Assembly: GCA_013400115.1 (NCBI GenBank)
Contig: VXBP01010394.1
Span: 62,001 to 126,000, forward strand
Length of the DNA: 64,000 bases
Source: Rhinopomastus cyanomelas
Lineage: Eukaryota; Chordata; Aves; Bucerotiformes; Rhinopomastidae
Reading direction: 5' to 3'
Shown piece by piece: positions 36,001 through 48,500 of the stretch. Under the pieces are notes generated by a model. That model saw only the letters and a program-made list of their open reading frames with translations. It made no database searches and was not told where the DNA came from. The translations under genes were made by a program, and so were the position numbers. How positions within the stretch are numbered: the first letter of the stretch is position 1; every line of letters starts with the position of its first letter.

Positions 36001-39000
36001 GAAAGAAGAGGTTCCCCTTCTCCCCTCCAAGGCAGCAAAACTAAAGAGACACTGGAGTCGTTCCCATTCTGAGACTGTTGAATGAGTCTGGAGGGAGAGT
36101 TTGGAACTTGCACCTGTGCAGCACTTTGAAGGTGACCAGCTTGCTGGTCAGGGAAATATTTCTGTAAACTTAATGCACTAGATGCATTTTTTTGACATTT
36201 ACTTGTTTTCATACTTATTCTCCAATCCTGTTTGTATTTTTATGGCCTGATTTGTTGCTGGATTTTTTGCTGTGCATCTCACTTTGGACTCCGTTGTTTG
36301 GATTGCTGTGGAGTTTTCTAGCAAAACAAGGTGACCCAAGTTGCCAAAGCAGAGCTGCCATCCAAGTACTACCTAGCAGAAAGGGGAGGACTGTTCATGA
36401 GAGAGAAACTGAGGGTTTGATATCTGTCTGTGCTGTTATATCATTAACTGTAAGGTAGTGGAGGGGGTTTCCAGCAGCTTTACTCTGGACTAGCTTTTGC
36501 TGTTGGCCATGCAGACTGGAGCCAGTGTTGTGCTCAGCTCAGATGCTTCCAGTGAAGTTCTGCTGTTTTGCCCCAAGACAGATTGAGCTGTAAATAAGGT
36601 GTTCATCAAAGTTCTGGGGATGACTTAGACAGGCCTGATAAGGAGGAGAATTTAGCACTCAGATGGCTCTAAGCCGTCCCATGAAATTCAAAGTAGAGTT
36701 TTTTTCTCTGGCGATTAAAAAAATTCTCTCGAGCGTGGGACTGTGAATGTTGAATTTGAAGATGAGTCTGCTGTTTTTGTAGTACCGAGGCACAAACAGA
36801 AAATGTAGCAACTAGAGTAAAAATTTTCAGCAAACCTGAGTAGAGGAATATTTAATCCCACTAAGCGATCCTTGCTTTGTAGGAAAAGTGTGAAATATGT
36901 TTTAGTAAGATCATTGACTAAGTGCTGAGAAATCAAGCAGCCTCCCTATTAATCTGAGATTTGTGTTTATTGATATAGCAAATTAACTCTTATGTTGCTT
37001 AGTCTGAGCTGTTCCATGCTGTGAAAAATCTCTTCCCACTATCAGACTGGCAGGAGCACAGTCACGTGTGTCTTTATGGAGAGCATTTCTTGCAATAGGA
37101 TTGTACACGATACAAGAACAGTAGAACATAGCTTTGGCAATACCATCGACAACTAACAAAACTATTTGAGAATCCGGTGTTCAATTTTCAATTCCACTTT
37201 TCATGCCTAGATACAGACAGGATATTCCATCCTGAACTTGCTTTCTGTTTCGGGTATGATCTGCTTCCAACCGCACCAGACAGACCACTGCATACTGAAC
37301 TCACCTGGGTGTCATACGCTGCTCTGGTGCTGACATCTGTGAATGCAGCTCACATACGTGGTTCCAGCTTGCACCTCATCTCGGATGTTTTCTGAGAGAA
37401 GTCAAGCTGTGTGGAGAACCTCATTTTCAGCTTTGGAATTCTTTTGTGACCTCTGAATAAAACATATGAGTTTGTCAATTCCTTGTAACATTAGAAATCT
37501 CTTCTTCTCAGTTGGCTTCTTGCTGGCAAAGATAGGCTTGTGAGCCAACATCCTGTGTCTCAGTAAATGTTGTGTGAAATTAGCCTTTTGTAGGCTCATA
37601 GTTTTCTTTCTCTGTTTTGCTGTGTTGGGTTAATGAGAACGAGCCCTGTGATGCCATTCATCAGATTGCACTGGGGGAATCTCAAGAAGCAGAGCTGTTG
37701 CAGCAGAGAGTAAAAGAGTTATCAGCGAATGTAAAACTGGAGATAAACTAACTGGCGGTATTGGCTAAGTGTGGGGAAAATCTTTGGAAATATTTCAGGA
37801 GTTGAGATGGTGCAAGAGGTGGGCTTTGTGCAGCACTTTGCTTGCCTGGGTTTGGCCTGTAAGGCTGGCTGCATGCACATGATGGATTCCTGCGGAGCTT
37901 TTCTGTCTCTAGTTGTGTTTCATGACTCTGAGCGCAACATTCGGGCCAGGTTCTCAGTCTCAAACGGTGCGTGGTGCTCCTGCGAGCTCCACATGTGGTG
38001 ATGACTTTTCAGAGGAGACTGTCTGGATGTGCCTGAGCTATTTCTGATGTCTGAAGTACGTGAGTCTGGTTGTGAAGGAGCTCTGAAGCACTCATCTTTG
38101 CAAACTCATAAACAGATAGATGAGAGTTTCTTTAACAGAGTGGCTAAAGCGTTAATCCATGTTGCTTTGGAAGTTTAAAATAATTTTAATATCTTCTCAA
38201 ACAGCAAAACTAAAATGAAGAAATATTTATATTCTGTTAGAATATTGATTAACAGCCTGGACCTAATCTGCTTTTTGAAACGTTCTCAAATATAAATGTG
38301 AAAATGGGAAAATATTTATATAGGGGCTTAAAGAGGTGCATGCTATCTCAGAGCCTGTTCTTGCTGGAAGGATGTGAGCTGCAAGGCCTTAAGGCTGTCA
38401 GAAGAAAGAAGCATGTCTGCTCTTTCAGCTGGGTGTGTAAGTGGTTGTTTATCCAAACTTGGATTTGCCTGTAATATCTGTTTGTTAGGTTTTTGTAAAG
38501 GTTCGTTTGGCCTTTGAGGTAAAGCACACACCGGCTGTACCATGGGAATGAGAAGTCAGGGGTGCAGTTCCCATCATATCTCATCACTAGTTTGAGGAAT
38601 GTGCAATATTTATTTTGATTGCTTAGTTTTTAAGTAATCTGTGGCTGGATAAACTTAAAATTGACTTAATTTCTTTTGGTGTAACATTATTGTCATGTGT
38701 CTATGATAGGAGTTTTACAGAGTGTGTGTATAGCTATCTCTCAAAAAACCCCAGATCCAACAGACAATGTGTTCTTTGACTTGTTTGATCTTTTTTTCCC
38801 CAAAAAATGTCTTCTTTAAATTGTATTTTTATCTGATGGAAGAGAACTCGGTTAATCACTGCATTTTTAGATACAGGCTGTATGATAAAGCCCCTCTTAG
38901 CTTGCTGTAAAAAGAGATTATGCAGAGATATAGGAAAATAAATATATACTTTAAAAGATTAAATCTCTGACATATGCTTAGTCATTTTAGGAAAAGGGAC

Positions 39001-41624
39001 TGATCATCAGCTTTACTTCAGAATGGATCTATGCTCTTAGTGAACTGATGATGCACGAGGCTTCAGTCAGGCTTTAAATAGAAAAGGGCATACAGCTGTT
39101 TGTTGGGGTGTTTTGTTATCCTAAAAAGGCAGACAGTCTTTAAAGCCCCGTTCTGCAGCGTCTTCCTTGTTTGCAGAAGTATGGGAGGGACAGATAAGAA
39201 CAAGTTCTGTCTGTGCCACTTATCAGTGACCCACGCTGAGCCTGTGTGCCCTTTTAAACAGCTGACAGATTGCATTCACACTGAGATGAAAACGGGAAGT
39301 ATTCGGATAAAACTCCTACAAAATCTTTCCTCAGGTGTCTGTAGGCAGGGGGGGAATATTTCATCTGTCAGCTGAACACTGGATAAAGGAGCTTGTCCTA
39401 TCAAGTCTGGGGCAGCTGCTCATGGTTGTGTAGAAAAATTACTTCTGTCCAAAGCCAGCAAAGAAGTGTGGAGATGGGTGTCAAATAGTGGCACCCAGGG
39501 GTAGTTAAAGTTAATGACCATTCCTCCAGAAGTGACTAGGGACGTGGAGCCACGTAATGTAAATACTCTGCATACTTGCCGTTGAAAAACCATGTTATGT
39601 TTTTCTTCTGGGCTTTTTAAAATGCAGTTACCCAAATAACCCAAACAATTTTCATGTACTTATTTAGGCAGGAAGCCAACTCTTAAATTTGCCCATATTA
39701 ACTATCTGAGAATTTAGAAAGGCAACTGTTCCATTTACTTGGCATTCTCCTGCAGTACTAAATGCATTTAAAACCTAATTCTCTGCGAGAGCTAAGTTAG
39801 CCTAACTTTTGTCAATAAAGCAATAGTTTCTAATTGAAAAACAGCCTCTTTACAATTAATTTATCAAACCAATGATAATTATAACCTTCAGACAAAAGCG
39901 TCTGATTAACTGTAATTATTTCTTCTGTGGAGATGCCTGAGGCTTTGCTGATTCTGGAGACAGAAGAGAAGTGTGTTTGGCCTAGACTACTTTTAAAAGC
40001 TCTTAATTTGGTCCCGTCTTCTTTTTCAGTACAAAAGCTGTTACTGCTTTCACCTTCTGGCTTCATAAAAATCTTTCCCAAATAAAGAAAGTAGAGGTAT
40101 TTATTTGTGAGGTAAATGCTCAAGCTGTTTGTTTTTGCCTGCTCCGTCATCTGCCTCCGGACTGGATGCGTTTGTGGCCCCACTTTGTGTCTTGGAGCAG
40201 GAAAGAAGAAGCTCCAAAGCCTGACTTTGTGACGACTTCTCCAATGGCAATATTTCAGTCTTAACAGATTTGCTAATAGGGGGGTGGCTGGTCCCATGAA
40301 ATGAAACTTGTTACTCTTGGCTGCCTAATTCCAGGCAGTAACTGCAGCTTCTTGCTTAACACAGGGCAGCTGTGTAACCCATGTGTAAACTTGTAGTCAG
40401 GACTAATGCTGCAATTTATAAGCTAGAGGGTATGGGCACGTTAGAAATCCTCTTTCAAATAGAAGAAATAGCAGACTACAGAACAGATAAACTGCAGAAG
40501 CAAGAGAACTTAATTCTCAAAGATTTATTAGGTGAACAAGAAAGTAGCTGAAACAAGTTTCTCAAATAATACCTGTGAAGCTAAATAGAAGCTTCTTAGT
40601 TTCCATATGGGCCGTTTCTACAAATTAACAGCTGTTTTACTTGACAGCAGGAGGTGCTGTCATTTACAAAGTTAAACCTCTTATTTGCTGTGAAAGATGG
40701 CTCATGCTGCTTGTTTGACACACTGTGGGTACTCCACAGCAGTGAGAAAATTCCCAGCTTCTTACTCAGGTAGCAGAAGCAGCCAAGATCTGGTACCCAC
40801 CAGCTTGCCATTGTCACTTTTCCTCCTTGTAATTGGTTCTGGACATGACTCAGCGCCATTCAAGGTTTGAGAAGATTGCAGATTCCCCGACAAATAAAAT
40901 GAAGGCCTGGAGAAGATGGAGTGGGTGGCATGGAGAGGAAATGGGGTCTATTTATTCAGTTTTGAATAGCAGAGCTATAAATGTGAGTGGATATATTAAA
41001 GTGCTTTTGGCTTTAGGGTTCTTTAGAATCTGCAAAATTTGGAGGCACACAGGCAAGCACAGTTTTATCAGTCATTGTTTCACTGTAGATACTATTTGGA
41101 AGATGAGTTTTCATTCCAAAATTTACTGTGATAAGCAGCTAGTTCCTCTAGGCTTTTCTTCTTGTTTCTTTTTTTAGTCTTTGGTTCTTGTTGGTGAGAG
41201 CAATTCACTTTCTCTTTGCAGTCATAACAGCTTCTAGCCAGAGCCTTTGCTGCTGGTTTACTGAGCTGTGCAGACAAGCCCCATTAAGAGATTGGGACCT
41301 TTCAGTATAACCTCACACAAGCTGAAATGAAAACCAGCCACTTGAGTTGATTGTATTCAATTTACGTTAGTAGTTGGCTTATATGACACCTGAAATCTTG
41401 ATGTGTAAAATCTCCTTGTTCATGGATAAAGCATAAAGAACATTTTACAGTGTTTAAATGCTTCAGCAAACTTTATTTTCTATTATCAGACAGTGGGTGC
41501 TTTTTTACATTTTATTTTATTGAGTTTGCATTTATTGACTTTTTTGCTTGGTTAGGGTGTTGTGAAAATTTCAAAAGCCGTGTTTTACTGAGCTGAATTG
41601 TAGAACTGGTTATATAGGGCTGGA
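33010..41624 (+). other. SLIT3 intron, 8.6 kb without recognised repeats
   Basis: No gene, exon or transposon is recognised. The longest non-CR1 open frame in the window lies here on the - strand (40297 to 39830, 155 codons). It has no recognisable domain and fits chance expectation. Low-complexity content is limited to short A or T runs. Confidence 0.55.
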
Positions 41625-41834
41625 TCACCTCTCCTGTGAAGAGACTGGCAGAGGAAATTGAGGTTGTTCAGCTTGAGAAGAGAAGCTCCCAGAGGACCTT
41701 AGAGCAGCCTTCCAGTACCTGCAGGGGCTGCAGGAAAACTGGAGAGGTAGCTTGGTGAGAGATGTCCCTGCCCATGGCAGGGGGTCAGAGCTCAATCTCT
41801 GAAGGTCCCTTCCAAACAAAAACATTCATTGAGA
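41625..41834 (+). mobile_element. CR1 LINE 3' fragment, sense, with internal deletion
   Basis: It begins within CR1 wording for the C-terminal ORF2 ('gaggaaattgaggttgttca', then 'gcagccttccagtacctgca', then 'ggggctgcaggaaaactgga'). After about 41750 it jumps straight to the 3' UTR phrase 'gatgtccctgcccatggcag', then 'ctctgaaggtcccttccaaa'. About 200 bp normally present between these blocks is missing. The terminal repeats have decayed. Confidence 0.9.
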
Positions 41835-43191
41835 GACTACATACAGTGTGCAAAGTTTCATCTTTATTCTCCAACTTTTTCAAAGACTTACACAGTGAAT
41901 TCCGTGAATATTCTGCATCTTGGTGGAATTTTAAAATGGGTGGAAGTTCAGTTATGATGACTTCTTGCAATGAAATCTTGAACACATTGTGAAACTTGTG
42001 CCTATGGAGTTTGCCAACTGCAGATACTCCTAGATTTTGTAAGATATAGTACATGATGGTTACCGGTAATGGTTACCTGTGTAGTACTTGGTTTTCTTGT
42101 CCGATACTAGTAAGTGAAATGAGCACTAGTGAGTGATGATATCTCTTCTATCACAGACCTGTGGCAGAAGTGGAAGAGTTCTCTTCCATGTGAAGATTAG
42201 CATTTGCTCTTCAAGACTCTGCTTATTTGTAATTATTGCCTTAGAACTACTCCTGACATATCTTTGTCATCTAAAGTTAATATTAAAACCCAGAGGAACA
42301 GAGTATTTGAAACACACGGGTTTATAAGGAAATATTAGCAGACTCAACTTCTAACAACTTAAATTTAAAAGAGGTATTTTGTGCTGTTCTTTGGGGAAGA
42401 AAAACCAAACCAACACTGGAAGAAAAGCTTCCAGGCTTTTTCGTGTTTCTGTGCACTAACAGCTACTGAAGAAAAATGATCCTTCAAGATTTTGCTAACA
42501 GCTGTTGTACTCTTGGTGTCACCTTGATTTGATAGCTGTGGGGTATTTTTTCTTTGCTGACACGTTGTGATGTCAGTATCTGCATGTGTTCTCGGTCTGA
42601 ATTACTGGATTAAATGATTGCACTGATATTGCAGTTTACCTACAGTTAGTAAAGCTGACAAACTCCTAGTAACAGAAAAAGAGCTGTATAAAACCTAGCC
42701 AAATGTCAAATGTATCCCGAACCTCACAAAGGGACTGTTTTACTTACAACAGTATTATTATGTTTATAGTTGGGCTAATCACTTTTATGTATAATAGGTT
42801 TATAAGGCAAATACTCAAGCAGAGAAGTAAGAGGCTTGAAGGGATCTCAGAGCCTGTGTGTATGTGAGGCACCGTAGAGGCTGAACGTAGTATTGATGTA
42901 TAGCTTCACAATGTGCAGGAAACATGTCATTTTGCTCTGTTCTAAAGTCAGTGGTATAATGGATTTCACTCACTGTAGCATGACAAATCAAATAACTGTC
43001 TGACAAAGATCTGCTTCTTGGTAGCTCTGCAGAGGTGGAATAAAGTCTGAATTCAAGGATGTGTAAGAATAATACTTCTAAAATACCTGGAGATGGTAAT
43101 TAATTGTACTAAAAGGAGTTCAGCTGTTTATTTTTTGAAGGAATATGTGCTGTGTATAGTTCACTAAGTTAATGTTTTCCATATTCTATGT

Positions 43192-43214
43192 GAAAGAAAG
43201 AAAGAGAGAGAAAG
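43192..43214. repeat. Short GAAA/GA purine microsatellite
   Basis: Repeated GAAA units pass into GAGAGA over 23 bases on the + strand. It is simple sequence. Confidence 0.85.
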
Positions 43215-45544
43215 CAGAATGTGTGTTCTTAAGGAGTTTCTTGACAAGGGCTAGTCCCATTTCTGTCATTAACGATGGATAATGTCTGCAGTGGCAAATG
43301 TCCAGAAAAAGCAATCCACTCTAAAGGCATATTTACCCCAGTCGGAGAATTCGAGCTGTGGTTAAAATATCAATATTAGCTTAAGAAAGTATTTGGCAGA
43401 GAAAGAGTCCAAAACACCCGTGGTTACCTTGCTGTGCGTGTGCGTGTTTCGGCGCTTTGCGCTGGCCATCACAGAGTCACTGTTAAGCAGATGGAGATAT
43501 CTTCATCTCCTCAGTTTGCAAGTACTCTGTGCCGCTCTAAAGAGGAGGTTTCTTAGCAGTTATATTTGCAGCCTCTCGTGTTTAGTGTCTGAATTCCCCA
43601 CAGATAGAATGAAGAGGTTTGTGCTGCTGTTGTGACTCGTTTCTAGGTGAAGCTGGGCGAGTGAGGATGCAGCTGACTTTCTGCAGCTAACCAGCATGGC
43701 TTGCCAGTTCTGTCCTGTTGTATGAGATCATCCAAGCAGCTGAGCACTGGTGGTGAACCACTTCATCTCTGGACCGTCTGCCACTCTCTATAGCACTCCT
43801 TCTTGGTGATTGTGGGTTTCCTGTCAAATCAATGCCCTGACATGTGTGTGTGAACTTTTTTTCTGGAAGAATTCCTTCCCTTTTATTAGCTTGCTTGTGT
43901 AACCACTTTCAAGCTATCAACACTTCTTCACGCCCTCCCCCCATGCGGTTATTTAAAAATAAAAACGAACTCAGGCTTGAAGTGGGAAGCTGAAGAACCT
44001 TTGTAGGTTCTTAAAAATGTACAAATATTTATAGGGCCTGTGCATTGGTCAGATAGGAAGCCTCATTTCTAGGGGCTCCTCCGAGAATATCGTTCTGGAG
44101 GGGAACAGTACTGTTCTTCATCCAGCAAAGTCATGTGCACTGTCAGCATTGCTCATTTGCTGGGGAGGTAAGGGATTTTAATACTTTGTCCAGGTTTTAC
44201 CTTGGTTACTCTGTTACAGGAGAGTTTATGCAACTTCCTTTGATATTTTCTAATTAGAATTGCATGAATTACATTACATATTTATTTCTTTTATGTAAAT
44301 GGCTTGTGTACTCTGATGCAGCAATGTAAGAGTAATGGGAGATGTTTGTTAGCGACACAGGGTACATGAGTGTCATGTGTCTGCTCCATGTTGTAATTCT
44401 CAAGAGCTGGCTGTGCAGTGAAAAGTGAAGAAAGGTTAATCTTTTCTTTAATGAGATTAAGATTAGGTAGCAACATGATTCAGACTCCAAATATCATTAG
44501 CAATAAGTGCATAAAACGCAGGATTACTTGCTTTACTGTGATGAAGAATGAGATTATCCTTTAAAGGTAGGATCAATGCAAATTTTGGAATATATTTTGC
44601 TGCAAAAGTACTTGATAATATGTAAAAAACCTCCTCTTTTATTATAGAGGTGGATCTTGTGGGTTTTATTCCAAGTCCTTACCCCTGAAGACTCAAGGAT
44701 TTTTTTTTTTAAGGATTTCAGATATTGACTGCTTTCAAGACCACTGTACTTAGCATCTCTACGGTGGACATCAGGATGTGTATAGAAGCATTTCCCTTTA
44801 GTTACAGGCATTGGTATGAAAGACTTTGGGTTCACATGTTCAGTTCTTGAGTGGCTTGGAGAAAAGGGTGTTGTAATAAAGCAAGAAGGGAAGTATCTGG
44901 AACAATATCAAGACCAGCAGATTTCCCTTACATTTTCTGTCTCCATATAAAGAAATACCCAACCCTCTCTTCAGTGCAGATGGTTTTGTGTAATCCAATT
45001 AAATTAAGATTTTTTTTTAAGGTCAGAATTTTATTTACCTTTTGTTCATATACTGTTACATCTCATCTCTCTAGGTGATCCCCATAAGCAAATAAGTGTT
45101 TTAGCAGTATTACCTTGACCTGATTATTTTGTGATAAATAGCTCTGGCATTTGTAGATTCATCCTTCCCAAAGTATAATGAAAGATTTTGTGTTCGTAAT
45201 AAACATCCTATCTCAGAAACTGATAATAAAGGTCTGTTATAACTAGGAACTAAAAATGTCAATTTGTTTGAACAGCTTGTGTTGTTTTAGTACAAATTGT
45301 CTGGTGAGTACACAAGGCTCCAGTTCCATCTGAATGGCACTAAATTATGCTGAACTAATTATATTCTTGCTTTTTGTAACCTGACATTTAATTACAGAAA
45401 TTAAATTCTACGTGTGCACCTCAGCCATGAGTGCATGACACGTAGCTCTTTCCTTTAGCTATTTTTCACCTGCTTTATCTTCCCTTCAACTTCTCATATG
45501 CAATAAAAATGTGTTTCCATGACAGCTTTTACCTGAGATGTTGC

Positions 45545-45590
45545 CTTCCAATTGCAGATGATAAGCAAAGTAAACAATTGACAGAGATAC
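45545..45590. promoter_or_regulatory. Dense transcription-factor-like words, candidate conserved element
   Basis: Within 30 bases there are GATAAG (45560-45565, GATA-type), GTAAACA (45570-45576, forkhead-type), CAATTG (45575-45580, an E-box-like palindrome) and TGACAG (45579-45584, MEIS/TGIF-type), overlapping one another. The motifs are visible. Activity is inferred only from their density. Confidence 0.2.
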
Positions 45591-48500
45591 CAGGTTTTCT
45601 AGTTGTTTTTAAGAGAGTGTGTATCAGTCTTAACTGGTGGAGTTGGATTTTTTTCAATAAATTATGATTTGACCTTTTTTGTTCTCCATGGAAACCATCA
45701 TTTTGCTAATGCTCCTGCTCTCCAGCAGCAAGTGTGAGGTGTCTGAATCCATACGCAGATATTAAACAAAAAGTAAACCCACACAACCACTCCCTTCCCC
45801 CAAAAGAATACTGTTTATATGTTGTCTTCCAAACTGTATTTTTCAGGTTTGAAAATTTGGATGAAAATTAGATTAAGTGGTGACTGCATCAGCTGAAACC
45901 CTGCTCTAAGCCACGGGCTGCTACGATAGGAAGAAGCAGTCAGCTAGCAAGGGATTGTTTTGATTACAGATTTTTCCTAAGGCTAAATTAGAAGGTACAG
46001 CTGAGAGATTTTCCATTTTCCCAGACAACTGCTGTGTTCAAGCATCTTTATGTTCCAAGTGTGGGGCTGGTTCATGACATGCTCCTGGGGTTTACAGCCC
46101 ATGTAGAGAGAGCACAGCTTACCTGGGATGGCCATGGGATGCAGGCAGGGGCTCTGCTGAAAGGCACTTTTATGCAATTTGAAAAGTGGGTGGGAATAAT
46201 TCCTCAGGACCTTTTTCCTAAAGACTCAAAATATTTTTAAAGCCAAAAAAAGTCAATTTATGAAGTTTAAATCATAACACAAGTGTGTTAAAGTGTATGC
46301 AGATCATCACCAGGCAAGTTTAAACATCTAAAACATGTTGCGCGCCTTTTTAAACCGTGGTAATCTCTGGGATGAAAAGCTGGGTCTTCTACTCTTTTAG
46401 AATATTGCATTTTCCTTTGCAATACTAAATTTTAGATTAAATATTCTAGCTGGAACAAAGCTGGGAGATCTGTGTGGCACATGATGGTGTTTCTGCCTGG
46501 AGTCGTTTTACAGCATGATCGTAATCTTGTCAGATACGTTTTTCCTGACCTCACTGATTAGCTATCTTGCCTTTGTTTTTCTGAGTGCTGTTGCATGCTT
46601 TTGGAGATAGCTCAGACTCTTGTAGTCTTTAAACTGCTCTCGTGCAATCATGCAAAACAGATGATTTGTTGCTGTGTGATTATAAAGCTGGTTAGAGAGT
46701 TAACTCAGTGTTTTTTATGAGACGCTAATGGTTGAAAAGCTGCTGATGTTCTCCGGCTTTGTGCTGGAGCTGAAGTTGCGGTGCTGTAACGGAGGAGAGG
46801 ATATACTGGCACTTCCTCCAGTTTGCATGGTACATACGAGTGGATTTTCAGGGTAACTCTGCCTTCATTACTGGTTACCTATAAACAGAAGTCTGACCCT
46901 CAAGGGCTGTGCAGACCGGGTACAGCCATCATCTGATTTTCATTGAGCGTGTTACTCAGCCGTTGAAAGAGTTTGTTTTTCTCCAATGTTGTGATCGTTT
47001 TGCATCAGTGTCAAAGGAAGTTTAAAAGTGATGTTCATGAGAAAATAGCTCTGCTTCAGGTTTCTGCTGCATGAAACTATAGGGAGACAAATAGGTTCTT
47101 TTCCAAGTGGAAGTTGGTTCAGATGAAAAACATGAATGAGGACAGAGCTGTTGGTGTGATGAACCAGCCTGCTAGCTTGTAAGTCAAGAAGTAATAACAT
47201 GGTCACAGAATCAAGAGCCTCATTTGGTTGTCACACAACCAGTCTATAAATCATTAGTTACAAGATGCTATCCCAAAGCAGAGCTGTAGGTGTTAGAACT
47301 ACTAGTGCAGGGCACTGGCAGTTGATTGCAAAGAAATGACAACAGTACCTGCAATCTGGATAAAAGCTGGAGCTTTTCAGTCACTTTTCAGCGTTCTTTA
47401 TTTCCAAGAAAAGCTTCTGACACATGAGCTCTTCTGCTCAAAACCATTCTAATTATGGTAATTCTGAGGCAAAATACCTTAAGATTTTTTTTTAAAAACA
47501 GCTTTTGTGAAATGAACAGTTTTCTCTTGTCTGCAGACTTCAAAGAAAATGAAGTATTTTGTGATTTAATGGTTTATATTGCAGTGAGAAAAATAAGTTC
47601 AAAACCCCTCTGTATTGGGTCACTGAGTGCTTTGGCCAAGTGTGGTAGAGTCTTTTAAATCTCTATCGTTATCAAAAAGCTGCTATGCTTGGAGTGTATG
47701 AACTAATGGACTCGTTTTCAAGCCTTTTATCTTTTGCAAATGAAAAATCTTTAAATTTTGAAAGTACTGCTGCTGTCTTAAAAGCAGGAAGCCTGGAAAG
47801 CACCAGTGTCAGAACTTTGTTGGCATTAGGCTTTAGCAAGTCGCTCTCTTAACCTGAAACACAGAGTGACAGCAAGAACACAGCAAAGAAATGATGGGCA
47901 TGATGTGTTTCATTAGTTCAATTCTTTGGTTACACTACCTCAGCTTGATTCACTGTGATTGTTCCACTGAGCTGCCGTCTTCCATCCTGACTGTTGTCCT
48001 GACATAGGTGTGAAAGACTACAAAGCCTTTTTCTATTCTGTTTGGATTAAAGTTCATTAGACAATAATGTATTATTATCAAATATGGTATTAACACAAGG
48101 AAAACACTGGAGAAACATCGAGAGGTCTTTGAGGTGCTGGCATGTGAGTGAAGTATCGTGAGCCACTGCTGTTTGAACAGATGGCTTTGGCATCCGTATA
48201 TGGACCGTGCTGAGACAGGCTGCTGTAGTAAGAGAAGCAGCTTGCTAAGGGAAGCCCGAGTGCTCCAAAGAACCCAGCAGTGTGATGGCTCCAGGCAGCT
48301 AGTCTCAGAATTGTGTACTGGTATAGCTGTTATAGCTTGCACAGGTAAATTGTGGGAAAACCCAAGAAGCAAGGGTAGTGGTGTACCTTCTGAAGAACTG
48401 GCTTGTGAATTGAGCTATAACTTCTGAGAAAGTTCGTATTTGGCTAGTGAGAAATTTGTGAAGTCGTTAAGGTGCTCGCAGGCATGAAACCCAGCTTCAT

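Noticed and set aside
39830..40297. A 155-codon - strand ORF, the longest outside CR1
   Set aside because: No homology recognised, no upstream features, and one or a few such ORFs are expected in 128 kb of strand sequence.
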